A stretch of DNA of 64,000 nucleotides from Puffinus mauretanicus (lineage: Eukaryota; Chordata; Aves; Procellariiformes; Procellariidae): assembly GCA_023333565.1 (NCBI GenBank), contig JAJKFH010001585.1:1-64000 (forward strand). The letters run 5' to 3'. The position numbers were made by a program, and so were the translations under genes. Each line of letters begins with the position of its first letter. The stretch's first letter is position 1. Of this stretch, positions 1 through 13,600 are shown piece by piece. The notes beneath the pieces are model-generated. The model was not told the DNA's origin, did not search any database, and was given only the letters and a program-made list of their open reading frames with translations.

Positions 1-146
1 TTTGCTTTCCCTATTAAACTGTCTTTATCTCAACCCATGAGTTTTCTCACTTTTACCCTTCTGATTCTCTCCCCCATCCCACCCGGCGGGGGGGGGTGAG
101 CGAGCGGCTGCGTGGTATTTGGCTGCGGCCAGGTTAAACCACGACA
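1..146 (+). mobile_element. 3' end of an avian ERV LTR, cut by window start
   Basis: The segment ends in GGTTAAACCACGACA and contains ATTAAA (polyadenylation-type signal) followed by a U5 with 'ctttatctcaacccatgag', a G-run, and 'gagcgagcggctgcgtgg'. The same order of blocks occurs in the complete solo LTR at 33060-33551, on the same strand, so both belong to one LTR family. The CA terminus lies at 145-146. Only R/U5 is visible. Whether this is a solo LTR or the 3' LTR of a provirus lying upstream cannot be decided here. The 9-base G-run (89-97) is longer than in the 33-kb copy. Confidence 0.85.
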
Positions 147-599
147 GTGGAATAGTGCTGATCTATAAGTCCATCTGAATCACACAATGGTATTGGTTGT
201 GCTTATAATTGTAGTACTTTAAAAAACTTACAGGACCTCTATATTTTTTCTAAATTCAGAAGAAACACAAATATTAAGATGTTTAAAATAGTCCTCCAAA
301 TAGTGCTTAACAGGCGAGCTAAGGACAAAAAGGACAAATTTGCAGGGACTATTTAATTTTAAAGATAAAAGTGATATTTTAATCAATAATATATTATAAT
401 AATGAGCAACTGCATTGAACAGTTCCACTCTACTTATATGCAAGGAAATATAACTTTTCATTAATTGTTGAATGAACTGCAGTCCAACTACATTCACTAT
501 TTTTATGTGGGCACTTACAGAACCTTCATCACCACAGCAGCTTGACATTAATACTTTTACCCTTGCAATGCCTCTGCAAGGTAGACCTGTTTCATTCAA
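147..599. other. unique AT-rich sequence, nothing recognised
   Basis: This lies between the LTR end and the MIR-like relic. A 123-codon minus-strand open frame covers most of it, but it has no recognisable motif and no exon signals, and is treated as chance. Confidence 0.5.
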
Positions 600-725
600 A
601 GAGAAGAGCTGACTGAAACAGAGTAAGTAAATTATCCAACATCACAGTGGAAGCTTGTGGCAAAACTCCCATGTTTACTAATCTTCTGAGTCACAGCTTC
701 ATGCCTCAATCACAACATCATTTTT
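600..725 (+). repeat. MIR-like SINE relic
   Basis: The block order matches the 3' half of a MIR: a diverged 'actgaaacagag' (canonical 'actgaggcacagag'), then 'agtaaattatccaacatcaca' in place of 'aagtaacttgcccaaggtcaca', then 'tggcaaaactcccat', 'tcttctgagtc' and a final 'tgcctcaatcacaacatca'. Divergence is heavy, as expected for an amniote-wide relic. The match was made by eye, and a profile search against MIR would settle it. Confidence 0.5.
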
Positions 726-1242
726 CACCTGCTTCAGAAAATGCCCCTTCACACGCGGCAGAGGTGTAGACTAGCAGTGCTTTTGGAAATCAGATTGGAA
801 AATTTATCATATTTTTGAAAGAAGCTTCCCATCCTCCTTCTTCCTATATATATTCATTTATTGAAATTGAAATTATTTATGAGCAAAAGACTGTTTAAAA
901 GAATTTTCCATTTCAAAAGCCTTTTTAAAGAAAGTTTCCAAATTGTTGACGAACCACATTTTAATATCTTGCAAATAGGGAAAAAATTGTTCATTTGAAG
1001 AAAGTCACCTTTTAAAATATTAATTATAATTATCAAGTAAAAAAAAAAAAAAAAAGAAATAAAATATTTCAAAAACATTGAATGAAATAATTTGATTCAT
1101 TCTATCTTTTTTAGAGAGAGAAGGACCACTTTAAATTTCAAGGTTCTTATAGTTTTAATGGGAAGCCTAAATGTTCACGCCTCCATATTTCTTGTAGAAT
1201 AGGAAAACTATTTCCTATTGACCTCTAATTAAAAATTAAAAT

Positions 1243-1290
1243 CCCCCCCTTCCCGTTCCCTACCCTGTCCCTACCCCCTGCCCCACCCCA
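1243..1290 (-). other. G-quadruplex-forming tract (C-rich on plus strand)
   Basis: The plus strand carries eight runs of three or more C: 1243-1249, 1252-1254, 1258-1260, 1263-1265, 1269-1271 (two of these C in the next block), 1274-1278, 1281-1284 and 1286-1289. Most are separated by 1-3 bases, the longest gap being four. The minus strand therefore fits the four-run G-quadruplex rule several times over, and the plus strand could form an i-motif. It sits alone in AT-rich DNA, with no gene or repeat recognised nearby. Confidence 0.7.
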
Positions 1291-4200
1291 AGAAAACCAT
1301 GTATTTGAAGCCATATAATCAATAATGCCTACCCTTCCCTTGTCCCAGATGATTTGAATCTCTTGACTGGTTATTGACTATAAATAAGCCAAGAAAGATA
1401 TGTGCTTAGGAACATGGTGTATGCTGCAAACAAATAAGTTACTACTTGATATATATTTCTCTACTGAAGTATATTTGATTTATATATGCTTTTATCTATC
1501 ACTGAAATGGCTTATTTTCTTTTACACTAGACTGTCAAGTTTTCTCTACTGATGTAAGATATGCACTGACCTATGTAATTGCTACTACATCACTGAATAG
1601 TTGGAGACATTAAGATTAGGATCTAAGGTGCGTCTCCAGAGATGCCAACATGTCCTGAAGACCTATTAGTTGTGATGGGGCTGCTCACATACAGTTTTAA
1701 ATTGCTGAAGTTCCACCTGTTCAAGGAAATTAAAAAGGAAAGACAGTGATTGCAGAGTTGTCAGCATGGGTTCCTACAAACCTCCTAGATCAATATTGAT
1801 TTAAAAAGTACAGGGAAGCAAACTGTGATAGCACAGCCACTTGGAAATGAAGGGTCATTGCAGAAAAAATTTTTCGAAACTTATTTTCTGGTTCTCTAGT
1901 CTATATATTTCTTATACTACTAGATACGGAAAAAATAATCTTTTCTTAAATTAGCCATATTAGATAATGTACAAGCGTCTGTACATTACCTTAGAGGAAT
2001 CATCGTAAGAGTGAGGTAAAAGTCTGACAAGAAGACATAGCAACTGGGTCTGCCTCTTAAAAAAGAGGAAATATTTTATTAAGAAAAGATTAAAGTGCAG
2101 TAGATAATCTTTTTTTTTTCTACTATTTTTCTGAATTCTAGAGGAGACAAGAAATGATAGTCAGAGAACAAACAAAATCAAAACTTACAATAAACACATT
2201 TTACCAAGATTTTTAAACTAAACATTTTAATTAAGTGATCATTTTCTTACTTCAATGAGAGTTTAAAGACATGCCACTTTTTAAGGTGACTCTTTGTATC
2301 AATCTTTATAACGGGCCTAATTTGAAAGACCACTGTTCTTTTTACTGCATAAAGAGATGGCATATTTGTTACAGTGTGTAAGCAAAGTTGCCTAACAAGA
2401 TATTCAGGAACAGAGTCGTAGAACTTGATACGTACCTAAAGCGTGTTATATCCTATTGAAATCTGAGTAAGTATTGGTATTTAGTCAGACTTAGAGTTGC
2501 GCAAAATTTGCTCATTGAACTTCTAAGTAATGCAGACCACCATAATGAAAGAGCTGGAAAAATATGAAACAAAGCTGTAGATGGCTCCACCATGCAAAGG
2601 ATCTGGATCCTTTTTGTCATTCAGATAGCATATACCTTCTTAATGCCCTAGTTTTCTTTAATTACTATTGCAGTGGTACAGGTATGGAACTGTATTCTTT
2701 TTAGGGTATGTAAGAAGTCCAAAGTAAAAAAACTTACTATATCTTATTTCCTTTCATTAGACATAAATACTTTCCGATGTATTTTCAATATTAGTAAGCA
2801 ATGGGCCAACTTCAAAGCTGAGGTAAGCGTACACTCTACATTATATTTGACAATATTTTGTCTTAATGGTACTTGCTTTCCTGCCTTACGTGATCTGTTT
2901 AAGGTGTACATGCAGTATATGTACTGATACATACATAGCACAGAAATAGTCAGAGTTTAATAGCTTGAAGGATCAACAACACACAGAATCAACATCCCAT
3001 GGAAAAGAGAACATTCAAAATACAAGGTGTATTCAGAGCAGGCGAGATCTCAATTAAATGATTTTTTTTTTTTTGTTCTCTGCTGTAAAGAAACAAATGT
3101 TTCCTTATTAACAAGAGCAGGGCTAATTTTATAATTAAGGCATGCACATAAAATCACTAACTCTGAACAAGCACATTGCTGTTTAAATGTGCAACTACAG
3201 CTTATGCAGGCAAATATGAGGTCTCTTGAAAGCAGTCAGCTTAGACACTAACCGCAGAATAGCTGCCTTATCTTCTTAGTTTCCTTGAACAAGTGCAACT
3301 TCTGCACTTTAGGACTACAATACATCAGACATTATCCTCTGAATACTTATCCAGTATTTCTTAGTGCACTCACTCTGGCATCTGTGTTGTCATGGCTAGA
3401 CTTCCAGAAGTACCAGGGTTAGCCGATTTAGTTTTTTTCTCACATGTTTACATGAACCTCAGTTGCACCTTTGAAGTGCGCTATAGACATACCTTTAGAA
3501 ATTAAGTCAAAAACTCTCGCCAGGAATAATATCAACCTTTCTCTGTAGTAGTATTGGAACCATCTTAATCTCAGAGGCTGTGAAATTCTGCTACCATATA
3601 ATTAGTTTTTGAAAATGTAATTAGTTTTCATAACAGAATGGGATTAAACACTGAATGCTGCATTAATATATCAAAGGTCATTGTGTTTTGCATAGTAGAT
3701 CAGGATATTTGAGTATTCCTACACCACACAATGCAGTACCATATAAGGAATGTCCAGACAAGCTAGTATGCATATAAAGAACTGTGCAGCATTATATAGA
3801 GATATACACTTGGGCCTTGGCATCAGAGTAGCTTCCTAACAGGATTAATTGGCTCTGGCACAGCACAATGTTGGCACAACAGTACTGCTGCTGGTTCCAG
3901 ATCCAGCTTGTGCTGAGGTACCTTGAATATCTCTGTATGGGACTGAGTGATGCAGTGTAGATCTTTACAGGTCACGAGCCCACTGTTGATTTCTGTCTAT
4001 GAAGGTACATTTTTTAAAGTGGTGTAACAGTTATGCTATTATACTCTACCTGATTATAACGTATTTATGTATACATACCAAAATTATTTATCATGTGGGT
4101 GGCTGATAATTAGCTTCCAGCAGAAACTTCTGGGAGAGGATGTTTCACCCAAACATTAACTTCATTAGAAAGATTCAGCAGAATGAATCAGCACATATTT

Positions 4201-7200
4201 TTCTAGGAGTAGTTTAAATGAAGATAAGTTGATTCCTCATTTACTTGAAAATCTAAGAACAAAATAAGAATGGTATTTTGTGCAATCCACTGCTGTATTC
4301 TTAACTATGATATTCTGTTTTGTTTATTATTTGGGGTGGGAGTTAATTAAAAATTTTCACTCTTTCCCCCCCCCAGAACAGCTGGAATAATAGTGTTCCT
4401 TATGAAAAAAAAAATTAAAAAAACAATTAAAAAATCTAACAAAACCACATGCAGACCATTTTACTACAGTGGTAAAGAAAACACCAACTAAGGCCGTATA
4501 TTGTGAATAAAAGTATAAGCATATAAACAAGATACCTTAAAGCTGTCTGTGTAGTCAATCAGAACAGATAAGATAACATGTTGGATAACAAACTACTCTT
4601 CAACAACCTCCAGATGCATTTTTTATCTTCTTTAAATATGAGGTAGCTGACATGTAAGCATAGATGAATAAGCTGTATCACATTTATTATATAGCTGGAT
4701 TTGCCTATAGCTTCCTATATTTGTAATTAGATATAACACATAGCTAATATCCTATTGATTCAGACTTTTGCTTGCCTTGTGTTATTATAGTAGCTGCATG
4801 CTAAAAGTCAGACCTTGACTAGACCTTCATATAAGGACGTGCAATCTATTCCTGGTTATTTTATTGACTGGCCATTATGTTTGGATCAATCATCATAAAC
4901 CCGACTAAATGGCATAATACCCAATTTACAAAGCTGAATGTAAAGGATTCAAAACTTTCCTTAGTTCACAGTGTTGGACAGAGGAACAGAACTGAGGTAT
5001 ATTTCCCTGTTCTTGATTACTGAGTTCCACTAAGGTCTAGTAGCTACACCACTCCTCAGTGGATTTATAGGTGATGAAATTGTCTTCTCATACTTAAGAT
5101 TTCTGGCAATTCTTGACAATAATGAGACACAAGCCTTGATTTCATCAATAGCTCTAAAGTAAATTTTTTTGTAGTTGCAACTGTTCATCATCAAATAAAT
5201 ACCAATGCGACTGAGTCCTTAGTGGGTATATATGTGGTGGTTGAATTTGGAAGTGTATCTTTACCTGTGCAGCTGAACCTATCTGAACCAATAGTTCCGC
5301 TTGTCCTTTGCCATTTTTGGAGGGAGCGGACTGAATTTAGAAATGCAATGTGCACTTAGCGTTGTTAACAACTAAGACCTGCCTGACTATTGGTAATAAA
5401 CTGTTTAATTCTTATCTCAAAGGAAGGCAGATTAAACAATGCTTTTTTATTAAAGAAATGCTAGTGACTGAGGTGTTCAGTTTATTTTATTCTGAATATG
5501 AAGAGAAATGATATCTTCATTATTATACCTTCAACTGTTCACTCTCAGCAAGGTCATCTGCTCTCCTGGTGACAATCTCAAAATTCTTCAGTAGCAATTT
5601 TAGCAACAGAAAACTCCAGACATGTCCTAGAGGGGGGATTTATACTTGTGCAAATAGATTTGGAAAATACAGGTCTTAATACGCTTAATTTAATACATGT
5701 TTTTAAACACCATTTAAATCCACAATGGGAGGTATATTTCTTTGTAATCTTTGTTTCTTTGCTTGTTTGGCTGATTTTTGACTCTTTATGTTTTGTGATT
5801 TGTAGCTGACAGTAAAGGCTGTAGAAAATAACAAAACAAAACAAACCCCCCCAAAACAACATGTGATGGAATAATCAAAGGAGGTAATAGCAAAGCAAGT
5901 CAATAATAATGCACCAGTATGAAAGCCCTGCCATTTTTAGACTTCTACCCTTTTTCCTACCCTTCATTCTTTTTATTGTTATTGAGACTCTGAAACTCTC
6001 AGGGCAGAGGAAGTCTAACAACAAGCTTGTAAAAGTGGTTACTGTATTTCAGATCTTCATGTTGTTTAGACTATTACTGGCATTTAGGAACCAACCTCTT
6101 CTTTTTATACTTTTTTTTACATTTTTTATATCAAAACAATTAATTTCACTTCTATTCAGCAACAAGATAGGCTTTTTTTCCTGTTTTGATTGTGTTACAT
6201 GTATTACGAATTTCCATGAGTGTCAAATATCTAGTAATAGGACTATAACATGAGGAAGGACCTGTTCTACTGTGGAATGATACAGTGATAATTTAATACA
6301 AATAATCCTCCCAGTGTTAAGAAATCAAACAAATCAAAATGGTGTTGCTATCTTGAAGGTCTCTTAACAAGCACTCTTTAACCTTTGTTAAACGTCTCGT
6401 GTTTACTATACATCAGCTTTAAAGATCTAGATAAATGAATTAATTCACCTTTATCCCCTTGAGAAACACTATTGATTTTTATGAAAATGAATTAAACATT
6501 CACTATCAATTAAGTTCTGTGTTTGCTTTTTTAGAAGAGCTATCTTCTCACTGAATGAGAAATTTACCTGTCAGCAAACACAATAAACTGTTGTACTGTT
6601 CACATATTGGCAAACATATTTGATAAACAAAACCCAATTACACTCCTTCTTATACTGCATCAAGATTACACATTATGTTCAGAAGTCTTTTTTCAAGGAG
6701 CAATGCCGAGCTAAATTGCATCACTTATCCTAGGTTTCTTTATTGCTTAAACATGTAGAAAATTAAGTTATTGAGAAGCCTGGTCTTGAGAAAAAATAAT
6801 AAACCAAGAAAAAAACAAGCTTTTTTTGGCTAGGTGTGGTTTGTACTTTATTTTTGCCCACTAACCACATTAGTTTCCCTTTTTTATTTTCTGTGATGAT
6901 AAGTAGCTTATTTGGAGTTTGCATTATGAAGATTTTTTTATCCTAGAGCTGCCTTGGCAGCAGTTCTGAAGGACTCTTTGGGACAATCTTGAGCACTTCT
7001 CCCTATTCTTTCTCTCCTTTGACTTACACTATTAAATTTGATCCTAGATGTCTCTTTTGCTCATTATTTTGTTTGAAGTAATAGTGTGTAAAAGTCTGGA
7101 TGCAAACCAGAAAAACAATATCACTTTTAAGAGCAGATGATTAATACAAAAACATGGACTGGAAAGACACAACATCTTTTCAGAACAGGAAATGTATTAG

Positions 7201-10188
7201 GAAAATGACACAGCTCCTATAGCAGATTACGTGGTAGTATATCCTCAATGAGTATAACACATGCAAAGAACAGCTGAAGGAAAATCTCTTGGGATGAGTA
7301 TGTACTGAACATGGACACAACTACTTAGGCTGTTTTCAGAGCTACTAACCTTTACAAGTAAATCTTTTAGTAAGTAACTTATATAATTTACTCTTCTACT
7401 TTGACTTATCCTGAACAATCATACTGTCCCATCTATTATCAGCATTTAGTCTCTTCTTGTTTCTTACTTTAGCCTACCTATAATTTTTTGTACTGTGTTC
7501 ACTGTTCATTTAAACATTTCCATTAACGCACAAAGCAATAGAATTAGTAGGTTTCACAACTTATTTATTCACTTTTCAATATTCAGAGGCATATCTGATT
7601 AAAGACATTTTACTTGTATTCTTGGGTTGGGTTTTTTTCACTTGTTTTAAAATGTCTGATGTTTGTCAAAGCAAAGGTAAAGAGATGCTATGCAATAACA
7701 GCACAAGTAGGGATGTTGGTAACAGCCATTATTTCCCTTCCCTATTGCCTTCCAATTACTGAAAAAACAATTCTCTCTTACAAAACCAGTCTTCACCTTA
7801 TTTGTGTACAAGTCCATTGTCACACAGAGGTGTGATCATTGACTGCAGGTTTAAAGCTTTTTGTTGTCTTTCAGAGTACTTCAGTAATCACTGACATGAC
7901 TCTACTCTTTTATGTCAGTATCAAGGATCTTCTGCATGTTTAAGAAGAAAAGCTAATGAATTTTTGGTTTCTGAAAGATCTCTCTGTATGAATTATGGAG
8001 TTCAATTAGTCTCCTAACTTATTTGTTTCCAATTAGTACCTAAGTTATGTGAAATCTAATCTAGGTCATCCTATTCTCACGATTAGTGGCTCCATTCCTG
8101 ATTTAATCTACAGGTTCTAGATGTAATCATGAATCAGAAACAATTAATCCTCAGCTTTGTTCAGAATTCAAGTGCATCAACTCAAGAAGACATAGCAAAG
8201 ATTCCTGCATGTTTATGTATGTTCTAAGATTCTTTCAAATTCTTGATATTCCATTCATCTGAGTGTGTATCTCTTGGGGACAGCTCTGCATGAACCTAAC
8301 TATAATTAGAAAAGATGTAAGTTGCTCACTTTTCCTTTTTTTACAGCAATGCACAGAGAAAACATGTTTGTAAATACGCATTGATAAAGTAAGCAAGCTT
8401 TAACTAGAAGATATTCTTTGGCCAGGTAAAGGTTAAAATAGTCTGTAAATTACTCAAAACACCAATTTTGAGATGTTTAGAAGTATAATCACCAACTTAC
8501 AGGTTTGTAAATTGAGATGTAATACTCTTGCAAGGGAAGGTAAGATCGACATTTACAAGAGAGTTAATAAAGTGCTTTATTTCATAGGATATCAACTTAA
8601 GGAAGACAAACCTTTATAAAGATATTTTTGGAGATGAGCTCCCTTCCTGTGTGCATGCCACCCTTCCCTCTAGAATTGGTTCAAAATCATTAACTTCAGA
8701 TTCGTTTATTCTTTGTTCTTATATATGACTGAAGAATGGGAAAAAAAGCCAAACAAATTAAAGATCGTACTCACATGTGATTGTCTCCATGATCCACAGT
8801 GGAGATCCTTCTAAAAGACATAAGTTAAGAAAAACAAATTAAAAAAAAAAAAGTCTGGTTATGGAGAGTTAGAAGATTAAACATGTTCTTCAGCATTGCT
8901 CTTTTCCTCAATTCATAGAATCTCATAACAATCAAAGACACATCTCCTATTTAGTCCTTCTCCATAGGAATCATGCACATCACTTCTTAATCTTTAAAAT
9001 ATGATTCTATAAAGTAAAGGTTGGACTTTTTTTCTATAGCATTGTCCAAAGAAGAGTTAGGTTTGGTGAAAAGTGAGAGGACACAGAAATGTGAAAACCA
9101 TTCACCGTCCATAAATAAGTTTCCATAGAAGAGAATTTTCAGCTTTTTTCTACATCTGTGTAAAGTTCATTTTACCAAGCTGCAGGAATGAGAGCTTCCG
9201 GATGGATGTGGTTGGAACTACCAAGAGAGGAAACAATGAAAGACGACTGACAAACCCCAGAGAGAATATTGTGGTTTTTTGGTTTTCTTTTAGCTCTTGG
9301 AATATCTTTTAGGTATTGAGGTGGTTCAAAATACTGAATTTTTCCTAAAGTCATACTACATATTTTCTTTATTCTTCAACCCATTGAAACTGCAAACCTG
9401 ATTTCTACACAGTTTATTTTTTCATATTCAGCAGAACAGACATTAATCTGTTTAGTGTTCATGAGTTTTGGCCTTTATCCACACAATTTTATCTTTCTGT
9501 GTTCTAATGACCTATTAAAAATGCTACAAAAGAAAGATAAATGTTAGTTTCCAGCGGTACCCCTATTTCAAATTTCATATAAGTTGTTAAGCAAATTCAA
9601 GTCACTTATATCTCTAACAAAAGAATACAATGTATTTTGCTAAAATTGTTTGCATTTTAAAATTCAATATGTTTGATTAAAATATTATCTGCGCATCTGG
9701 TCAGTTACATTCAAAAATCTCTGTAGGAAGAAAACCCACATGGTATTATTAATTTCGTATATGATGGTAACGATTCTAATACAAAACTAAGAAGGCATGA
9801 AGGGATATGCATAAGTTATCTCCATTTAAGCTAATTCTCAAACACATCATATAGAGCAGAGTATGCAAAAGTGAACAAGTCTGATGACAAACTTTGGGAA
9901 AAAAATAAGTAGATGAATTCCTTCTTATTTTACCAATTGGACGTAACTAACTTCCCTCATAACATTTAGTTATGTGATTTGCCTTAAATTCATATAGTTT
10001 GATGAACTTGTCCCAGATTCTTGTAATTTTCTTAGTATTTAAATTCTAAAGCAGTCTTGCCCATATATATAACATTCTAATTCAAGAGTACTTAAAAAAA
10101 AAAAAAAATCTATCAACTTTATGAAGGTAACATGCTCTTGGGGTCTAAAAAACAGTCATTTTATTATTTTTATGGTTTTCTATATTAG

Positions 10189-10323
10189 GGTCTTTGGGGA
10201 CATTAAGAGAATTACCTTGCTCCAGGAAGAGCTACTGAAAAAACTATCCATTCTTGTAGCCAGAGTGGAAAATGTTGACTTTCCCATCCTGTCAATGAGT
10301 CCTGTCTCTGAATGGTTCTACAG
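10189..10323 (+). CDS. candidate internal exon, protein not recognised
   Basis: The segment follows a pyrimidine-rich stretch ending in 'tctatattag' and stops at CAG|GTTAAGT, a good donor. It is 135 nt, starts on codon base 3 and ends on codon base 2, so it is phase-symmetric. The frame is fully open and encodes a plausible helix rich in Leu, Glu and Lys (begins VFGDIKRITLLQEELLKKLS) followed by a segment with Pro and Trp. Codon GC is higher than in the flanks. Against it: no neighbouring exon joins in phase, I recognise no family, and chance pseudo-exons are common. It may be a real exon of a long-intron gene or a coincidence. Confidence 0.28.
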
Positions 10324-10599
10324 GTTAAGTAATCTGCTTACTTTTTAGCTTTTCGTCCCATAGTTGGAAAACTTAAACTATGTTGTAGATTCATGTGCGA
10401 AAATCTCTGCAAATCTGTATACTGGAAAAGAATCACATCAATGGCAGTTGGTAGCAAATATGTATCACCATGTTTGAGGCTAAGAATGGTTGGATCTTGA
10501 TCATTATGCATAACTATGTATGTTAATTATCTTATTACATGACACTCTGGATATAATACTAGGCCTGATCCTCCATTCTATTTGAACAGTTTAAGGTGG

Positions 10600-10672
10600 C
10601 ATGGCTTACTGAGGTTGGATCAGATGACCTCCCGAGGTCCCTTCAGACTTAAATTATCTTATGATTTGTAAT
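10600..10672 (+). mobile_element. CR1 LINE 3'-end fragment
   Basis: The sequence reads 'gaggttggatcagatgacct' followed by 'aggtcccttcagact' and 'atcttatgattt', which is the characteristic 3' terminus of avian CR1 elements (canonical 'aggtcccttccaacc ... attctatgattct'). It is strongly 5'-truncated, as most CR1 copies are. The 5' limit is uncertain by some tens of bases. Confidence 0.8.
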
Positions 10673-13600
10673 CAGTGCTTAACAGGGGTAGAAAAAAGTA
10701 GCAATAGCTTTTGATTCCAATTCATATAAACTTTCCAAATCATGCTGTTTATTACCAGAACAAAAAATGGTACAACCGAGGAAAGAGTTGAGTCTGTTTT
10801 GGTTTTTATGCTGATTGCATTAAAAGTTAAGTCTTTAAAGAAGCTGCAACCTGTCTTCAATTGGATGTTGATCAATTTGCCAACATATCTCAGTATAGCT
10901 TTTCAAATAACGACTTGAAAATGGTGTGAAGGTGTAATTTATTCTTCACAGAATTCAACATTGTATTTTTCTCAAATTTACTTTTAGTGAAAAATTCACC
11001 CCCACAGTTGGTTATTTTTCTCAGATTTTTGGGAGCACGTAAATACAAGCTCATCAGGAACTACTCTTTTTACAGCAGTAATTATGATGGGGACTGTTAA
11101 GTCAATCCTACAAAAAATACAAAATATCATGTTCTTCTCTGTTTCTGTAAAGCCAAAAATTTAACACCTTACAATCTATGATATAAATACTTTGATAAGA
11201 AATTGAGGTAGTTCTTCATTATAGCAAATATTTTCAGGAAGAAAGAAAAACTTTTAATTTTTGAATCATAGCATATAAGCTTTAATTAGTGACCCAAGAG
11301 AACAAGCCAAGCTGAATAAAAACAAACTAAAATTAGTAACAGGCTAACAGCTTGCCCATTTCCTTGGGCAACATGTGGCTGACAGATGATGTGATGTTTG
11401 GTGACAGACAAAATTTGATCCTCTTTCCCACTTTTAAATTCTATCTACTGAGAAAAATTAACAATTTCATCAATGTCATCAACAGCAGAATCACTCAAAT
11501 ACAGAAGTTATTCCTAATTTAAAAGAAGTGAGAATAAGAAATGTTTGTGATTCAATATTCCTAATCTGATACCAGTAATATACAGGTGGTAGTAGAGGTA
11601 ATAGTCAATGCTGATTTCATGGCTTAATTGCTCATTATCACCTATCCTGATTTGCATTCTGGATCAGAAACCCCTCTTTTAGGGTCTTACCGGTTCTTAC
11701 TTGTTTTAGAATGTTGATAAGTGTTACACAGCTAACACATTTTTTAGATCCTACTGGCTCCTTAGCTTAATGCTTTGCTTCCAGAAGAACAGAAATTTGT
11801 TGAAAGGAGGCAAGGATCCGGATGCCCACCTCTTCTTGAAGTCAAGGAAGGTTAGATAATAAACCATTTGTTTCTCCAATATTGTGTACTTCAGAAAATG
11901 GCTCTGAAGTGCCCAGGTTATTCGAATATTTGACACCAGCCAAAAGGCTTCAAAATCATTTTTAAAGTTAAACTCATGGGTATAAAAGAATTAAAAATAA
12001 ATTTTCTTTCTGATCTTAGGCTCTTTGACTACAGTTTTTACATAAAATGAAATAACAGTGTAATCCCACCTAGAAAAAATACATGATTTTTAATATTCAG
12101 GTTAATGATTTAAGAAATGTCAATGAAAGTTTTACATATCTATGGCTATAGCGACTTTTATATCAGTAGCAATTTCTCAACTAAGATTAGATGTCTCTTC
12201 TTTAAAAATATATATTTTAGCTTAAAGAGGAACTGATTAGGAGTACAGTTACACTTTTTATTACACAATAGAATAAAATTAATTACTGTGGTAGTTCCTT
12301 CTTTCTTCATAGAGAATGCATTATTGCTATATTCCCCATACCAGGCTAAAACACAAGAAAATCACGTCTTGCCAAGACTATACCATGAGTCTGTAGCAGA
12401 GCAAGACTAGTAGACTAAATATCATGAGTCATAGTATAATCCTTTAACCTCAACTTATATTATAAATATATTTATAAATTTAAGATTCATCTTCAAATAG
12501 GATATAAAGTTATATCTGGTTTCCTGAGAATCAGAGTTTAAAGTTGTTTTCTCCTAAATACTGTTCAGTGGAAGCCCATCCCTCCCCTTTCAGGCAATCC
12601 AATTGTCATGTTCTTTTGCATCTTTAAAGAAATAAACTTCCTTTTACTTTTCTTCTTGTAACTGAATTCCTAATAGTTTTTGAAAATGCAGTTGAATGTA
12701 GGTTTAACTGCAAGTCAGGTATTTTCTATTCAGATCTTTCAGTAATTAATGACAGTTACAATCATTCAGTGCTAGAGCTGCTGGCAGATTGGGCAAGTAA
12801 TCCCAGTAGGTTTTTTTCCCAGTCTCCAACTAAATTTTGTGAATCTCAACATCTTTTAATTGCTTCCAAAATTTTGGTTTTAATGACATTCATGCAAGAC
12901 AACTTTATGAAGAACAAGAATGTTCAAACTCAATTGCAGATACGTGATTTATCCAAGAGACGTTAGCAACTCTTCACTTAAAGGTCTCTGTTGTCAGTAG
13001 TGAGGGAGAGGCATGCCCTTCAGAAGAAGCCTTAGATCACATAGTTTGGAATTCTGAGTGACTCTGTGGAGGTTGACTGTAAAGCAAACACGTTGAGAGT
13101 AAAAGTCTGATTTAGACAGAAATTATATATTTTGAATGTTGTCCATTCTTTCACTATCCTCTCAGCCATCTCAAGTGCATGCAAATGTTTGCTCATTGTT
13201 ATCCATTCTCAGTAGTGACAACTTTCCTTTTTTTTTTTTTACCTGAACAGAAGACTCTCAACCTATGCATTATATGTCAAGAAATTCCTCGGTAAATATA
13301 AAATTTGTGTGAAAAGAGAGCGTGAAGAGTACTTTATATTCATTCAAGGTATTTCTGTCTTTTACATAATATTTTATTATGATCTAATGGCACAGCATGT
13401 AGAATATGAAGCATTCTTGAAGAATCTGCTAATGACCCCCCTAGCAAATGTTATGTATACATCTGTATTTTTATTTAATGTTATCCTCCCTGAGACACAA
13501 TCCAGTCTGCAGAATGTATTCTATATTTTTAGGCAGAATAGACAGCCTAATAAAACGTATTGATGACAATAAATTTTGAAACAGATCAAGAATTTATCTT

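Larger units (their letters stand above)
726..10599. other. long gene-free AT-rich stretch
   Basis: The sequence is mostly unique. It holds a 17-base A run (1039-1055), the C-rich tract at 1243-1290, poly-T patches near 2110 and 3060, and two exon-like segments (2761-2822 and 10189-10323, plus strand). Another good acceptor at 8345-8346 leads into frames that close quickly. The longest open frame (5909-6253, 114 codons, hydrophobic) has no motif and looks like chance. No transposon with recognisable ends was seen. Confidence 0.5.

Noticed and set aside
5909..6253. 114-codon hydrophobic frame resembling a membrane protein
   Set aside because: T-rich sequence encodes Phe/Leu/Ile by default; there is no conserved motif.
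7882..7949. Strong acceptor at about 7881 followed by a short open frame
   Set aside because: No acceptable donor before the in-frame stop.
8347..8430. Segment with an excellent acceptor and a CAG|GTAAAG donor
   Set aside because: All three frames contain stops, so it cannot be a coding exon; it shows how common good splice signals are here.
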